Assembly (NCBI GenBank): GCA_031265535.1
Contig: JAISCO010000400.1
Span: 1 to 15,059 of the forward strand
Direction of reading: 5' to 3'
Length of the DNA: 15,059 bases
From: Spirochaetaceae bacterium
GTDB lineage: Bacteria; Spirochaetota; Spirochaetia; Treponematales; Breznakiellaceae
The notes beneath the pieces were generated by a model. It was not told where the DNA came from. It saw only the letters and a list, made by a program, of their open reading frames with translations, and made no database searches. Both the position numbers and the translations under genes were made by a program. Of the stretch, positions 6,149 through 14,160 are shown in pieces (position 1 is the first letter of the stretch; every line of letters begins with the position of its first letter).

Positions 6149-6251
6149 GTCTGGTTTAATACCCCGCCGCAAATTTGTTTGCCGCAAATTTGCGCCCTCT
6201 GCGGCGGCTCAAATAAGGCAACGCCTACAAAGATTTGGTATTAAACCAGAC
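6149..6251. repeat. Long nested inverted repeat in convergent intergenic gap
   Basis: GTCTGGTTTAATACC (6149-6163) and its exact reverse complement (6237-6251) bound a 103-base element. Directly inside, CCGCCGC (6164-6170) pairs with GCGGCGG (6201-6207), and AAATTTG (6171-6177) with CAAATTT (6185-6191). The right-hand remainder contains AGGC-aac-GCCT. The whole can fold as a branched structure. It lies between the ends of two convergent genes, so it may terminate both; no U-run follows the stem. A tiny non-coding mobile element is the alternative, though no flanking duplication is evident. Confidence 0.8.
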
Positions 6252-6276
6252 GGTATTATAAATTTCCTTACAGAAC

Positions 6277-6369
6277 GAGCCTCCGCTCAAATCAATACAA
6301 CGCTTAGGATACCGCACCGAACCACAGGTTCGCGCTTGCCCTGCGGAGGCTCATGCGGACTCGGTGCGG
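6277..6369. other. Two interleaved inverted repeats across the cimA stop codon
   Basis: Pair A: GAGCCTCCGC (6277-6286) and GCGGAGGCTC (6343-6352). Pair B: CCGCACCGA (6312-6320) and TCGGTGCGG (6361-6369). The arms alternate A-B-A-B, so in RNA they would form a pseudoknot or exclude one another. A third small stem, CGAACC-aca-GGTTCG, sits at 6318-6332. The cimA stop codon (6351-6353) is within arm A. Confidence 0.6.
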
Positions 6370-7943
6370 GTGAGCTTGTACGCTATCGAATCTACAAGCG
6401 CAAGACAGCTTGCTGCTATGACATCGGCGGAAACGCCTACTGTTGTCCATGATGACATGCCGTCCGTTGACTCTATCAGGACGCGCACTTTAGCGGCGGT
6501 GGCGTCTTTACCGTCTATTACGCGCACTTTGTAATCCGTCAAACGCATTTTTGCCAGCTCCGGATAAAAACCCAGCAGGCTGCGGCGCAAGGCTCTGTCC
6601 AATGCGTTTACCGGCCCGTCTCCTTCCGCGGCGGCCATCTCGTACTGCCCGTTTACCAAAACTTTTACCCACGCGTGGCAGCACTCCAAGAGTTTTCCTG
6701 CCGGATATTCGCTTTGTACCCTAAACGCGATAACGTCAAAGAAATTTTTGTACAAGCCTAATTCTTTATACACAAGGATTTCAAAACTTGCGTCTGCCCC
6801 GTCAAACGCCCAGCCTTCCGATTCCAGCGCTTTAAGGCGGCGCGAAAGCGCGTCTACCGCGGGATGATTTTTATCGATATCCGCGCTGAATTCCCGTACC
6901 CGCTCGGCTATCGCCGCCCTGCCACCCTGTTCGCTCATCAAAAAATGCCGTCCGTTGCCGACACAAGACGGGTCTATATGTTCAAAAGAGGCGCGTATTT
7001 TTAAAATCGCGTCCGCGTGCATTCCCGCTTTGTGTGAAAAAGCGTGTGTTCCAATGTAGGGTATGTCATCGCTCAACACGCGGTTCGCTATTTCGGCTAT
7101 TCTCCGGCTTATCTCGGTAAGACGCGCAAGGCTCCCGTCCGGCAGGCAGCGGAGTCCCATCTTTAACTCAAGGCTGGGTATCAATGCCGCAAGACACGTA
7201 TTCCCACAGCGTTCCCCAAAACCAAGTAGTGTGCCTTGTACTTGAGCGCAGCCTGCCTCTACCGCCGCGATTGAACACGCAATCGCGAGCCCGGAATCGT
7301 TGTGGGCGTGGATGCCTAAAACCGGCGGCGCGTCATGCTGCCGAATCAGACCTACAGCTTTGAATGTTCCGCCGCTTACCGCGCCCGGAAAACTGCCGCC
7401 GTTGGTGTCGCAAAGTATTATTCGCGCCGCGCCGGACGCAGCCGCCGTACTTATACTTTTTAACGCATATTCGTTATTCAGCGCGAGGCCGTCAAAAAAA
7501 TGTTCGGCGTCAAAAAAAACTGTCCGCCCCTCGCTTCGCAAAAAATCAATGGTTTCGGCTATCATGTCCAGATTTTCATCAAGGCTTGTCTGCAAAACTT
7601 CCGTTACGTGCAACGCGGACGCTTTACCAAAAATGACGACGGTTTCTGTGTCCGCCGATAAAAGTTTCGCAAGCTGAGCGTCTTCTCTCGCCTGAGTCCC
7701 TTTCTTTCGCGTGGAACCAAAAGCGCACAGCCGCGCGTTATTCAGGCGCAATTTTTTTGCCAGCTTAAAAAAATCTGCGTCTTTTGGATTGCTGCCCGGA
7801 TTCCCCGCTTCTATCCACGCAATTCCCAATTCATCCAGCGCCTCCGTTACCGCAAGTTTATCGCGCGCCGAAAAACTTATCCCTTCGCCCTGCGCTCCGT
7901 CTCTCAATGTGGTATCGAATATCTCTATTTGTGTTTTGTTCAT
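6351..7943 (-). CDS. cimA: (R)-citramalate synthase
   Basis: The 530-residue enzyme belongs to the 2-isopropylmalate/homocitrate/citramalate synthase family. It would join acetyl-CoA and pyruvate to citramalate, the first step of threonine-independent isoleucine synthesis. The N-terminal TIM barrel begins FDTTLRDGAQGEGISFS (Arg14, Asp15). The metal-binding HxHN is GIHAHNDSG (His212, His214, Asn215), followed by QGTLLGFGERCGN and the AFSHKAGMHADAI block (His304, His309). Residues about 395-525 are the LeuA-type allosteric domain that usually binds the end product. The length and the extra 'LYKNFFDVIAFRV' segment favour the long citramalate synthase type over LeuA. Upstream, in the same direction, are the branched-chain amino acid transporter genes. 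The start is ATG at 7943 with a weak GGGGA site. Confidence 0.88.
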   Translation of the reverse strand: MNKTQIEIFDTTLRDGAQGEGISFSARDKLAVTEALDELGIAWIEAGNPGSNPKDADFFKLAKKLRLNNARLCAFGSTRKKGTQAREDAQLAKLLSADTETVVIFGKASALHVTEVLQTSLDENLDMIAETIDFLRSEGRTVFFDAEHFFDGLALNNEYALKSISTAAASGAARIILCDTNGGSFPGAVSGGTFKAVGLIRQHDAPPVLGIHAHNDSGLAIACSIAAVEAGCAQVQGTLLGFGERCGNTCLAALIPSLELKMGLRCLPDGSLARLTEISRRIAEIANRVLSDDIPYIGTHAFSHKAGMHADAILKIRASFEHIDPSCVGNGRHFLMSEQGGRAAIAERVREFSADIDKNHPAVDALSRRLKALESEGWAFDGADASFEILVYKELGLYKNFFDVIAFRVQSEYPAGKLLECCHAWVKVLVNGQYEMAAAEGDGPVNALDRALRRSLLGFYPELAKMRLTDYKVRVIDGKDATAAKVRVLIESTDGMSSWTTVGVSADVIAASCLALVDSIAYKLTRTESA

Positions 7944-7958
7944 GACATCCCCACTGCT

Positions 7959-8096
7959 AAGTAAAAAGTAAAAGGTAAGAAGTAAGAAGTAAAAGGTAAG
8001 AGGTAAGAAGTAAGAGGTAAGAATTCCTTCCTAACTTTTTCCTTCTTCCTTTTTCCTTGATTCCCCTCTTCCTTTTTACTTGATTTCCCCCTTTTT
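7959..8096. repeat. Opposed heptad repeat arrays forming a long imperfect inverted repeat
   Basis: From 7959 to 8021 there are nine 7-base units made only of A, G and T: AAGTAAA, AAGTAAA, AGGTAAG, AAGTAAG, AAGTAAA, AGGTAAG, AGGTAAG, AAGTAAG, AGGTAAG. At GAATTC (8021-8026) composition switches to a pyrimidine-rich half with units such as TTTTTCC, TTCTTCC and TTTTTACTTGAT up to the solute-binding gene stop at 8097. The halves are partly complementary, for example AAGTAAAAAG at the left against CTTTTTACTT at the right. It fills the gap between the solute-binding gene and cimA, so it may act as a terminator or RNA-stability hairpin. Confidence 0.85.
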
Positions 8097-9335
8097 TTAA
8101 CCTGTGAAAGAGCTGTTGTGTATACGAAGCCAGTCGTTAAGACGCTGCTTTAATGGCAATACATTTGACATACGGCAGGCGTCATGTAAATAGGGAATTA
8201 TGACACGCTCTTTGATTTCCATCCAGTTTTTTGGCAGAATATTCGGCGCGGTGAGCATACCGGCAGGCGGCGTGTGTCCTAAAAGAGCGGAATAATACAA
8301 CGGAAAGATAGTTTCATTGACCGTATGCATTGCCGAAAATCCATTGGCAATGCCAAAAATAGTGTCGGAAATATAATTTTCCTTGCTTTTTTGAAGCAAG
8401 AGCATCTGTGTGTCTTCGTTAAAAAACCAAACGGTAAACGCGCGCGCCGCGTTTTGCGCCTTCCCTCTTTTATAAAGTCCATAGTATACGGCGTCTTCTG
8501 AAACTGGAATGGAACCTTCGCCGGACAGAATACGGAAATCTAACAATGCCTGTGTTTCGCTTGGCATAGTAAAAAAATCCGAACTTTTTGTATAAGCCAA
8601 TAGTATGCGGGAATTAATTACAAGTTTTGGCAGCGGGTCAAAAAAATATTTAAAAAAGAAGTCATCTTCCGCCTTAAATCCACCGTTAGCCTCATCTACC
8701 CATTCGCGTATATAAAAAACAGCTTCATCCAGAGCGTCCCCGTCCCAATCTAAAGGATCGCCCTCTTTGAAAGCGGCGTTAAAAATTACCGCTATTTCAA
8801 AAAGAAAATCATTGTTCCATAACGGCGAAAATCCTATCCGTGAAAATACATTATTTTTTTCTTCGTTAAAATTTTTTCCAAGAGTTTTTATTTCTTCCAA
8901 ATCTATTGTAAATAAATCCGATACTAACTTGTCATTGTCTCCCGAAAAAATAATAACCGGCAGGTTGAATGAAACCGGCAAAAGATATTGTTTTTTATTG
9001 AATTCGCCTAACGCAAGCAGCGACGGATAAAACTTTTTTGCCAGCTCCGCGTCTTTTCTAAAAAGGAAATCTAAACTTTGCCAATATTTAAGCGTCACGG
9101 CGCTTTTTAACCAGCTTCCGGCAATTATGTCCGGAACTTTTTCCGCGTTGTAAAAATCATCCGCAATATTATTTTGATATATTACTTCAATCTTATATTT
9201 ATTTTGATTTATATTAAATTGTTCCGCATAAAACGCAAACTCCGGTCTATCTGTTAAAAGAACAGCTGCCCCTCTGTCGAATTCCGAGCAGGCGGACAGC
9301 AATAAAAAAAATGCCGCCGCTAAAACATATTTCAT
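8097..9335 (-). CDS. Lipoprotein extracellular solute-binding protein (family 1-like)
   Basis: The 412-residue product has a lipoprotein leader with lipobox L-S-A-C and Cys at residue 16. The fold pattern (PEFAFYAEQFN...YKIEVIYQ, then VPDIIAGSW, then NKKQYLLPVSFNLPVIIFS, then a C-terminal ARAFTVWFFNEDTQMLLLQ) fits the periplasmic binding proteins of carbohydrate-type ABC importers, not the LivJ family. It starts two bases after livF with a GAGGG site inside the livF end, so it should be the last gene of the liv operon. No permease or ATPase of the sugar class is nearby. The gene is visibly more A+T-rich than its neighbours, with many Phe, Asn and Lys codons, which may mean separate origin. 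The ligand cannot be told. Confidence 0.82.
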   Translation of the reverse strand: MKYVLAAAFFLLLSACSEFDRGAAVLLTDRPEFAFYAEQFNINQNKYKIEVIYQNNIADDFYNAEKVPDIIAGSWLKSAVTLKYWQSLDFLFRKDAELAKKFYPSLLALGEFNKKQYLLPVSFNLPVIIFSGDNDKLVSDLFTIDLEEIKTLGKNFNEEKNNVFSRIGFSPLWNNDFLFEIAVIFNAAFKEGDPLDWDGDALDEAVFYIREWVDEANGGFKAEDDFFFKYFFDPLPKLVINSRILLAYTKSSDFFTMPSETQALLDFRILSGEGSIPVSEDAVYYGLYKRGKAQNAARAFTVWFFNEDTQMLLLQKSKENYISDTIFGIANGFSAMHTVNETIFPLYYSALLGHTPPAGMLTAPNILPKNWMEIKERVIIPYLHDACRMSNVLPLKQRLNDWLRIHNSSFTG

Positions 9336-9337
9336 TT

Positions 9338-10042
9338 TTAACCCTCGCCAAGGTAGGCTTTGCGTACACGCCCGTCGTTAAGCAGCGCTTTGCCTGTATC
9401 CCGCATAGTCAGCGTACCTGTTTCCAATACATAGGCATAATCGGCAATCTCAAGGGCGGCGCGCGCATTTTGTTCAACCAGTAAAACAGTAGTTCCATTT
9501 TTATTTATTTCAAGGATAATATCAAAAATCATTTTTGAAACAAGCGGCGCAAGTCCAAGAGACGGCTCATCCAGCATAAGAAGACGCGGGCTTGCCATCA
9601 ATCCGCGCCCCACCGCCAGCATCTGTTGTTCGCCGCCCGATAAGGTGCCGGCATTCTGACGAATACGCTCTTTAAGACGGGGAAACAATTCAAAACAGCG
9701 CTCTCTATCCCGTTTGATTCCGGCTTTGTCTTTGCGAAAATAAGCGCCCAGACTCAAGTTTTCATCAATAGTCAAATTTGGAAAAACATGACGTCCTTCC
9801 GGCACAAGAACCAAGCCCGATGCGACAATATCCTTCGTATCACAGCCTGTTATATCTTTATCATTCCATATAATTGTGCCGGAACTTTTTACCAAACCGA
9901 TAATGCTGTTAAGCATGGTACTCTTGCCGGCGCCGTTAGCGCCTATAAGCGTTATAATTTTTCCGTCGGCAACATCAATATCAACGCCGCGCAGCGCGTG
10001 AATACCACCATAATATACCGATAAATCTTTCGTGCTTAGCAC
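9338..10042 (-). CDS. livF: Branched-chain amino acid ABC transporter ATPase LivF
   Basis: The 234-residue cytoplasmic ATPase has Walker A GANGAGKST (residues 34-42), Q-loop region about residue 82 (VPEGRHVFPNLT, typical of LivF), signature LSGGEQQ (134-140) and Walker B LLMLDEP (154-160). The switch residue after Walker B is Gln in LLVEQN, as is usual for LivF rather than LivG. It pairs with LivG to power uptake of leucine, isoleucine and valine. The start is GTG at 10042 with an AGAGG site that overlaps the livG end; the gap is nine bases. It is the fifth gene of the operon and is followed at once by a solute-binding lipoprotein gene. Confidence 0.96.
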   Translation of the reverse strand: MLSTKDLSVYYGGIHALRGVDIDVADGKIITLIGANGAGKSTMLNSIIGLVKSSGTIIWNDKDITGCDTKDIVASGLVLVPEGRHVFPNLTIDENLSLGAYFRKDKAGIKRDRERCFELFPRLKERIRQNAGTLSGGEQQMLAVGRGLMASPRLLMLDEPSLGLAPLVSKMIFDIILEINKNGTTVLLVEQNARAALEIADYAYVLETGTLTMRDTGKALLNDGRVRKAYLGEG

Positions 10043-10051
10043 TTGCCGCCT

Positions 10052-10810
10052 CTAATTCTCCACACCTAAATATGCGTCAATCACTTTTTTATTTTTTTGT
10101 ATCTCTTGCGGTGTTCCATCCGCAATTGTAATACCATATTCAAGGACATAAAGACGCTCGCAAATTCCCATCACAACCTGCATGTGGTGTTCTATCAACA
10201 GAACAGCCACGTTGTATTTTTCGCGTATATTCAAAATAAAATCCATTAAATCGCGGGATTCTTGAGGATTCATACCGGCGGCAGGTTCGTCAAGCAAAAG
10301 CAGTTTAGGCTTTGTCGCAAGCGCGCGCGCTATTTCAAGCCTTCGCTGCTTGCCGTACGGCAGTGATACGGCGTTGTCATTCGCGTTATCAAGGAGCCCG
10401 ATTGAATCTAAAAGAGAGAGCGACATTTCGCGCGATTTTTTTTCGCCCGCCAAATACCACGGCAGATGAAGAACCGCGCTAATCAGCGATGAGTGGTCAC
10501 GCAAATTTGCCGCCACCATAATATTTTCCAAAACAGTCATCTCGCTGAACAACCGTATATTCTGAAAAGTACGGGCAAGGCCCGCTTCCGTTATCTTATG
10601 CGTGGCTTTGCCTGAAATTTTTTTGCCGTTAAAAAAAACACTTCCTTTTGTAGGGGTATAAACGCCGGTTATAATATTGAATATGGTGGTTTTTCCCGCG
10701 CCGTTAGGTCCAATTAATCCCACTATTTCGTTATCGCCGACTGTTATAGAAAAATTGTCAACCGCGGTTAGTCCGCCGAACTGCATTGTAACATTTTTTG
10801 AAAGAAGCAT
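10052..10810 (-). CDS. livG: Branched-chain amino acid ABC transporter ATPase LivG
   Basis: The 252-residue ATPase shows Walker A GPNGAGKTT (residues 34-42), the LivG-type RTFQNIRLF segment (80-88), the variant signature LPYGKQRRLEIARAL (150-164) and Walker B LLLLDEPAAGMNP (170-182), then switch His in IEHHM. The insertion between RTFQNIRLF and the signature, with LRDHS...LHLPW, is characteristic of LivG. It couples ATP hydrolysis to the LivHM channel with LivF. The ATG at 10810 has a strong AAGGAG site and lies four bases after livM. Base use is like that of livF, livH and livM. Confidence 0.96.
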   Translation of the reverse strand: MLLSKNVTMQFGGLTAVDNFSITVGDNEIVGLIGPNGAGKTTIFNIITGVYTPTKGSVFFNGKKISGKATHKITEAGLARTFQNIRLFSEMTVLENIMVAANLRDHSSLISAVLHLPWYLAGEKKSREMSLSLLDSIGLLDNANDNAVSLPYGKQRRLEIARALATKPKLLLLDEPAAGMNPQESRDLMDFILNIREKYNVAVLLIEHHMQVVMGICERLYVLEYGITIADGTPQEIQKNKKVIDAYLGVEN

Positions 10811-10814
10811 GGTT

Positions 10815-11864
10815 TTAACTCCTTCCTTTTTTTACAAACTGTTGTTTTATGTTAAGCAGCGCATCCCATGAAAATTCTTTTTTACCCATAAGCCCCTGCT
10901 GACGGTATATCACAACAATTAACAACAGTATACTGAACACAACCATGCGCAGGCCGGGCAGTCCTTCTGTCTGGAATATGACAAAGTTTAGCGGGCCGTC
11001 AAGAAAGCGCAGCGCCTCCATAGCTATAGTTACAGCGATTGCCGCTATACAGGAACCGGTTATGCTGCCATTTCCGCCTAACACAACAATCAGAATGATG
11101 TTATATGTCAAATTGAATGTAAACATTTTCGGATCTATTGTATTCATAAAATGTCCAAGGAGCGCGCCGCCTATACCGGCAATAAAACTGGATATAGTAA
11201 AACTGATTATTTTCATTTTAGAAACATTTACGCCCATTGCCTGCGCCGCTATTTCATTATCGCGTATCGCCATGAATTTTCGCCCGTAAACAGAATGTAT
11301 CAACGCCGTCATAAAAAAAATTATTAGTATGACAAGCGCCCATATCATATATGTTGTTGAATATTTTGGCAGTCCTTTTAGGCCAAGCGCTCCGTTAGTT
11401 ATATTTTGGAGATTCGTGATTATGACGCGAATAATTTCTGAAAAACCAAGCGTGGCGATAGCAAGATAATCATCACGCAGCCGCAGTACCGGTACGCCAA
11501 TCAAAAAACCGGCTAACGCCGCTGCCGAACCGGCAAAAATTAACGCGGGGATGAAAGGCATCTCTATATTGGCAAGAAACGGCGCGATAGGTTTTAAAAA
11601 GAAATTCATGGCTTTCTGCGAGGGCGGCATAGTTAAAAGAGCGCTGACATACGCGCCTATGGCCATGAAACCGGAATGGCCAAGCGAAAAAAGTCCGGTA
11701 AATCCGTTTAATAAATTGAGTGAAAGTGCAAGAATAATGTAGATGCCGCTCAAATTAAATATGCGCAGTATCAAAGGACTAAAAACGGTATCGGCCGCCG
11801 CGACAAACGCCAAAAAAATTATGATTGCTGTAATGGTCAATTTATATGCCGTTTTTTTGTCCAT
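10815..11864 (-). CDS. livM: Branched-chain amino acid ABC transporter permease LivM
   Basis: The permease has 349 residues from the ATG at 11864, preferred because it has a weak GGGAA site about seven bases upstream and begins just before the first membrane segment. Other starts are ATG 11885 and TTG 11912, which would overlap livH by 14 bases; neither has a ribosome site. The protein is almost wholly hydrophobic segments. Family landmarks are NLLNGFTGLFSLGHSGFMAIGAY, LRLRDDYLAIATLGFSEIIR, the cytoplasmic EAA-like loop FMAIRDNEIAAQAMGVNVSK, and VLGGNGSITGSCIAAI. It forms the membrane channel with LivH and contacts the two ATPases through that loop. Confidence 0.94.
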   Translation of the reverse strand: MDKKTAYKLTITAIIIFLAFVAAADTVFSPLILRIFNLSGIYIILALSLNLLNGFTGLFSLGHSGFMAIGAYVSALLTMPPSQKAMNFFLKPIAPFLANIEMPFIPALIFAGSAAALAGFLIGVPVLRLRDDYLAIATLGFSEIIRVIITNLQNITNGALGLKGLPKYSTTYMIWALVILIIFFMTALIHSVYGRKFMAIRDNEIAAQAMGVNVSKMKIISFTISSFIAGIGGALLGHFMNTIDPKMFTFNLTYNIILIVVLGGNGSITGSCIAAIAVTIAMEALRFLDGPLNFVIFQTEGLPGLRMVVFSILLLIVVIYRQQGLMGKKEFSWDALLNIKQQFVKKGRS

Positions 11865-11898
11865 ATTTATTCCCGCATTGTTCATTTTTACGCGCGCT

Positions 11899-12792
11899 TT
11901 ATACTTTTTCAATTTGATTTTTGCCCAAAAGTCCGGACGGTTTAACCATCAGCACGATGATCAACATGATAAAAGCAAACGCGTCACGGTAACCGGTCAG
12001 TGTCGGAAGAAAAGCTATCGTCATAATCTCGATAAAACCGAGTAATAGTCCGCCAAGTACCGCTCCCGATATGTTGCCTATGCCCCCGATAACGGCGGCT
12101 ATAAAACATTTTAGGCCGGGCATCATGCCCATCGTTGGGTTTAACTGCGGATACTTGCTGGCCCACATTACACCGCCTATAGCCGCAAGTACGGAGCCTG
12201 TTCCAAATGTAAACGAGACTATCTTGTTTACATCTATCGCCATCAGCCGGGCGGCGGCTATGTCCGTTGACAGCGCGCGCATGGCCATTCCTGTTTTTGT
12301 TTTATGAACAATGAGCGACAGCGCCGCAAGAAGGAAGAGCGTCAACACCGGTATTACAAGACTGACCGCCGAAACACTGACCGGGCCTAGCCGTACTGAA
12401 TGGTCAAATATATTAGGGATTGGGAAACCTTTTGGCCGTCCGCCAAAAATAACGGTGGCAAGGTTTTCCATCAAAAATGATGCGCCGATAGCGCTTATCA
12501 TTATAGAAATTTTAGGGGATGAGCGCAGCGGGCGGTATGCGGCGCGTTCAAGGGCTATACCAAAAATTCCGGTAAGTCCGAACGCGACAACAAAACCGGC
12601 CCACCACGGCATCAAAAAAATCGTCATGCAGTAGAAGGCAATGTAAGCGCCCAGCATAAACACATCGCCATGGGCAAAGTTAATAAGCCGCAGTATGCCG
12701 TATACCATGGTATACCCAATGGCGATGAGCGCATAAAGACTTCCTAAAGAAAGCGCGTTTGAAATATTCTGTAAAAGTAGGTTAAGCGTCAT
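11899..12792 (-). CDS. livH: Branched-chain amino acid ABC transporter permease LivH
   Basis: The 297-residue membrane protein has the LivH signature LGSLYALIAIGYTMVYGILRLINFAHGDVFMLGAY near its N-terminus, the EAA-like coupling loop MAMRALSTDIAAARLMAIDVNKI about residues 170-192, and the glycine-rich end segment FIAAVIGGIGNISGAVLGG followed by KPSGLLGK. It is the second half of the channel. Its ATG follows the livJ stop by only two bases (TAAGGATG), too close for its own ribosome site, so it is probably translated by ribosomes finishing livJ. Confidence 0.95.
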   Translation of the reverse strand: MTLNLLLQNISNALSLGSLYALIAIGYTMVYGILRLINFAHGDVFMLGAYIAFYCMTIFLMPWWAGFVVAFGLTGIFGIALERAAYRPLRSSPKISIMISAIGASFLMENLATVIFGGRPKGFPIPNIFDHSVRLGPVSVSAVSLVIPVLTLFLLAALSLIVHKTKTGMAMRALSTDIAAARLMAIDVNKIVSFTFGTGSVLAAIGGVMWASKYPQLNPTMGMMPGLKCFIAAVIGGIGNISGAVLGGLLLGFIEIMTIAFLPTLTGYRDAFAFIMLIIVLMVKPSGLLGKNQIEKV

Positions 12793-12794
12793 CC

Positions 12795-13949
12795 TTATGG
12801 GGCGACAATGGTTTTAAATACGAACTTGCCGTCCTTAACCTCTTTTATAAACGCCGGTTTTGTGGCGTCCCCATTTTCATCAAGAATGATGATGCCTGTT
12901 ACGCCTTCGAATCCATCTGTCGTCGCAATCGCGTCCCGTATGGCGGCAGGATCGGTAGAACCGGCGCGTTGTATAGCGTCAAGCGCGAAAATATAGCCGT
13001 CAAAACCAAGCGCGGTTACAGCCGCCGGCTGTTTTTTATAGTCATTGGCATATTCCGCAAGGAATGTTTCGGCAATGCCGTTAGCCGCAACGCTCGAATC
13101 ATAGAATGAGGAGAATACCGCGTTTTCTACATGACTCCCGCCGACATCCAAAAATTCATTCGTTTCCCATGTATCCCCGCCTATGAACGATGTAGTTATG
13201 CCAAGATTGCGCGCCTGCTGAATGACCAGCGCCGACTCGGTAAAGTTGCCCGGAGCGAATATTACATCGGGGTTAAGCGACTTAACCTGTGTAAGCTGGG
13301 CGGAAAAATCTTGATCACCCGTATTGTAATCTATGGTGGTTAGGATAGCGCCCGGATTGCCTGTTAATTCGGTAAATTTGTCGGCAAAGTATTGGGCAAG
13401 CCCTACGGAATAATCGTTGGAAATTTCCCGTACAATGGCGGCTGTTTTAGCGCCGATATCATTGTACGCATAGTTAGCCATCACTGTCCCTTGAAACGGG
13501 TCTATGAAGCATACGCGGAAATACCAGTCATTCCCTGCCGTAACAAGCGGGTTCGTGCATGAAAGCCCTATTGCCGGAATCTTTTCGTCTTTAGCGATTT
13601 CGCCGCCGGCTATCGCAAGGGAAGATCCCCATGAACCGAGTATAAGCGATACCTTATTATTTGTGATAAGGCGCTGTACGGCGTTGGCCGCCTCGACTTT
13701 ATCCGATTTGTTGTCGGCAATAACAAGCTCAACATTGTACACTTTATCGTCTACCGTAACGGTGGGATAAAGTTTGTTGGCAAGTCTGATGCCTTCCAAC
13801 TCAATGGCGCCGCCGGCGGCGTTAGCGCCGGTCAACGGTTCAAACACGCCTATCCTTATCGTGTCCTGCTGTTCTTTCTTTGAACACCCCACGGCAAGCA
13901 GCGCCGCCGCCACTACTGTTGAAACCAAAATCTTGTAAAAAACTTTCAT
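12795..13949 (-). CDS. livJ: Branched-chain amino acid-binding lipoprotein LivJ
   Basis: The 384-residue protein is the substrate-binding component, anchored by a lipobox A-V-G-C with Cys at residue 22. The mature protein begins TIRIGVFEPLTGANAAGG, the standard type I periplasmic-binding start, and has the expected blocks LVIADNKSDKVEAANAVQRLI, LILGSWGSS, IPAIGLSCTNPLVT and FRVCFIDPFQGTVMANYAY, with DVIFAPGNFTESALVIQQAR in the second lobe. Ligand specificity among branched-chain amino acids or other substrates cannot be read. It is the first gene of the operon; the ATG at 13949 has an AGAGG site. The leader behind it holds a short palindrome and inverted dispersed repeats. Confidence 0.95.
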   Translation of the reverse strand: MKVFYKILVSTVVAAALLAVGCSKKEQQDTIRIGVFEPLTGANAAGGAIELEGIRLANKLYPTVTVDDKVYNVELVIADNKSDKVEAANAVQRLITNNKVSLILGSWGSSLAIAGGEIAKDEKIPAIGLSCTNPLVTAGNDWYFRVCFIDPFQGTVMANYAYNDIGAKTAAIVREISNDYSVGLAQYFADKFTELTGNPGAILTTIDYNTGDQDFSAQLTQVKSLNPDVIFAPGNFTESALVIQQARNLGITTSFIGGDTWETNEFLDVGGSHVENAVFSSFYDSSVAANGIAETFLAEYANDYKKQPAAVTALGFDGYIFALDAIQRAGSTDPAAIRDAIATTDGFEGVTGIIILDENGDATKPAFIKEVKDGKFVFKTIVAP

Positions 13950-14003
13950 ACTTCTGCCTCTTTTTAAAACTTTGCTGTTTTAGGGTTTTCGCCCTTTAAA
14001 TTT

Positions 14004-14020
14004 ATCCATAAACTATGGTT
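14004..14020. promoter_or_regulatory. Possible operator palindrome upstream of livJ
   Basis: CCATA-aac-TATGG (14006-14018) is a perfect 5-base inverted repeat, extended by one more pair after a mismatch. It is 57 bases upstream of the livJ start. A candidate -35 (TTGCAA, 14049-14054 on the minus strand) lies upstream of it, but I find no good -10 at proper spacing, so the promoter is not called. The rest of 13950-14055 is AT-rich leader without a gene. Confidence 0.35.
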
Positions 14021-14055
14021 ATCCTATTTTCATATACATCTAGAAATTTTGCAAG

Positions 14056-14156
14056 CCACCCACCAGTGGGTTCTCATGCGCTCCGCGCTAGCATACCGGA
14101 AGCAGGCGTTACTCCGTGCCTCCGGGTCCGCGAATAGCGATTGGCATATGCGACTG
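14056..14156 (-). repeat. Dispersed GC-rich repeat, inverted copy 3
   Basis: Read on the minus strand it shows GCATATGCCAAT, GGCACGGAGTA, GCTTCCGGTATG, CTAGCGCGGAGCGCATG and the terminal ACCCACTGGTGGG, matching the modules at 3822-3899 and 3911-4012 in order. It combines features of both modules, so it may be closest to the complete unit. Its terminal end faces livJ. Confidence 0.85.
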
Positions 14157-14160
14157 CCCG

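Noticed and set aside
6132..6452. 106-codon plus-strand frame after the metallopeptidase-like gene
   Set aside because: It runs through the inverted repeats and into antisense cimA and has no domain or ribosome site.
11865..11912. Longer LivM starting at TTG 11912 with overlap into livH
   Set aside because: No ribosome site for TTG 11912 or ATG 11885; the extra 16 residues are basic and not part of the LivM family start.
14021..14054. livJ promoter with -35 TTGCAA
   Set aside because: At 16-18 base spacing the -10 options (for example GAAAAT) are poor, so no promoter was called.
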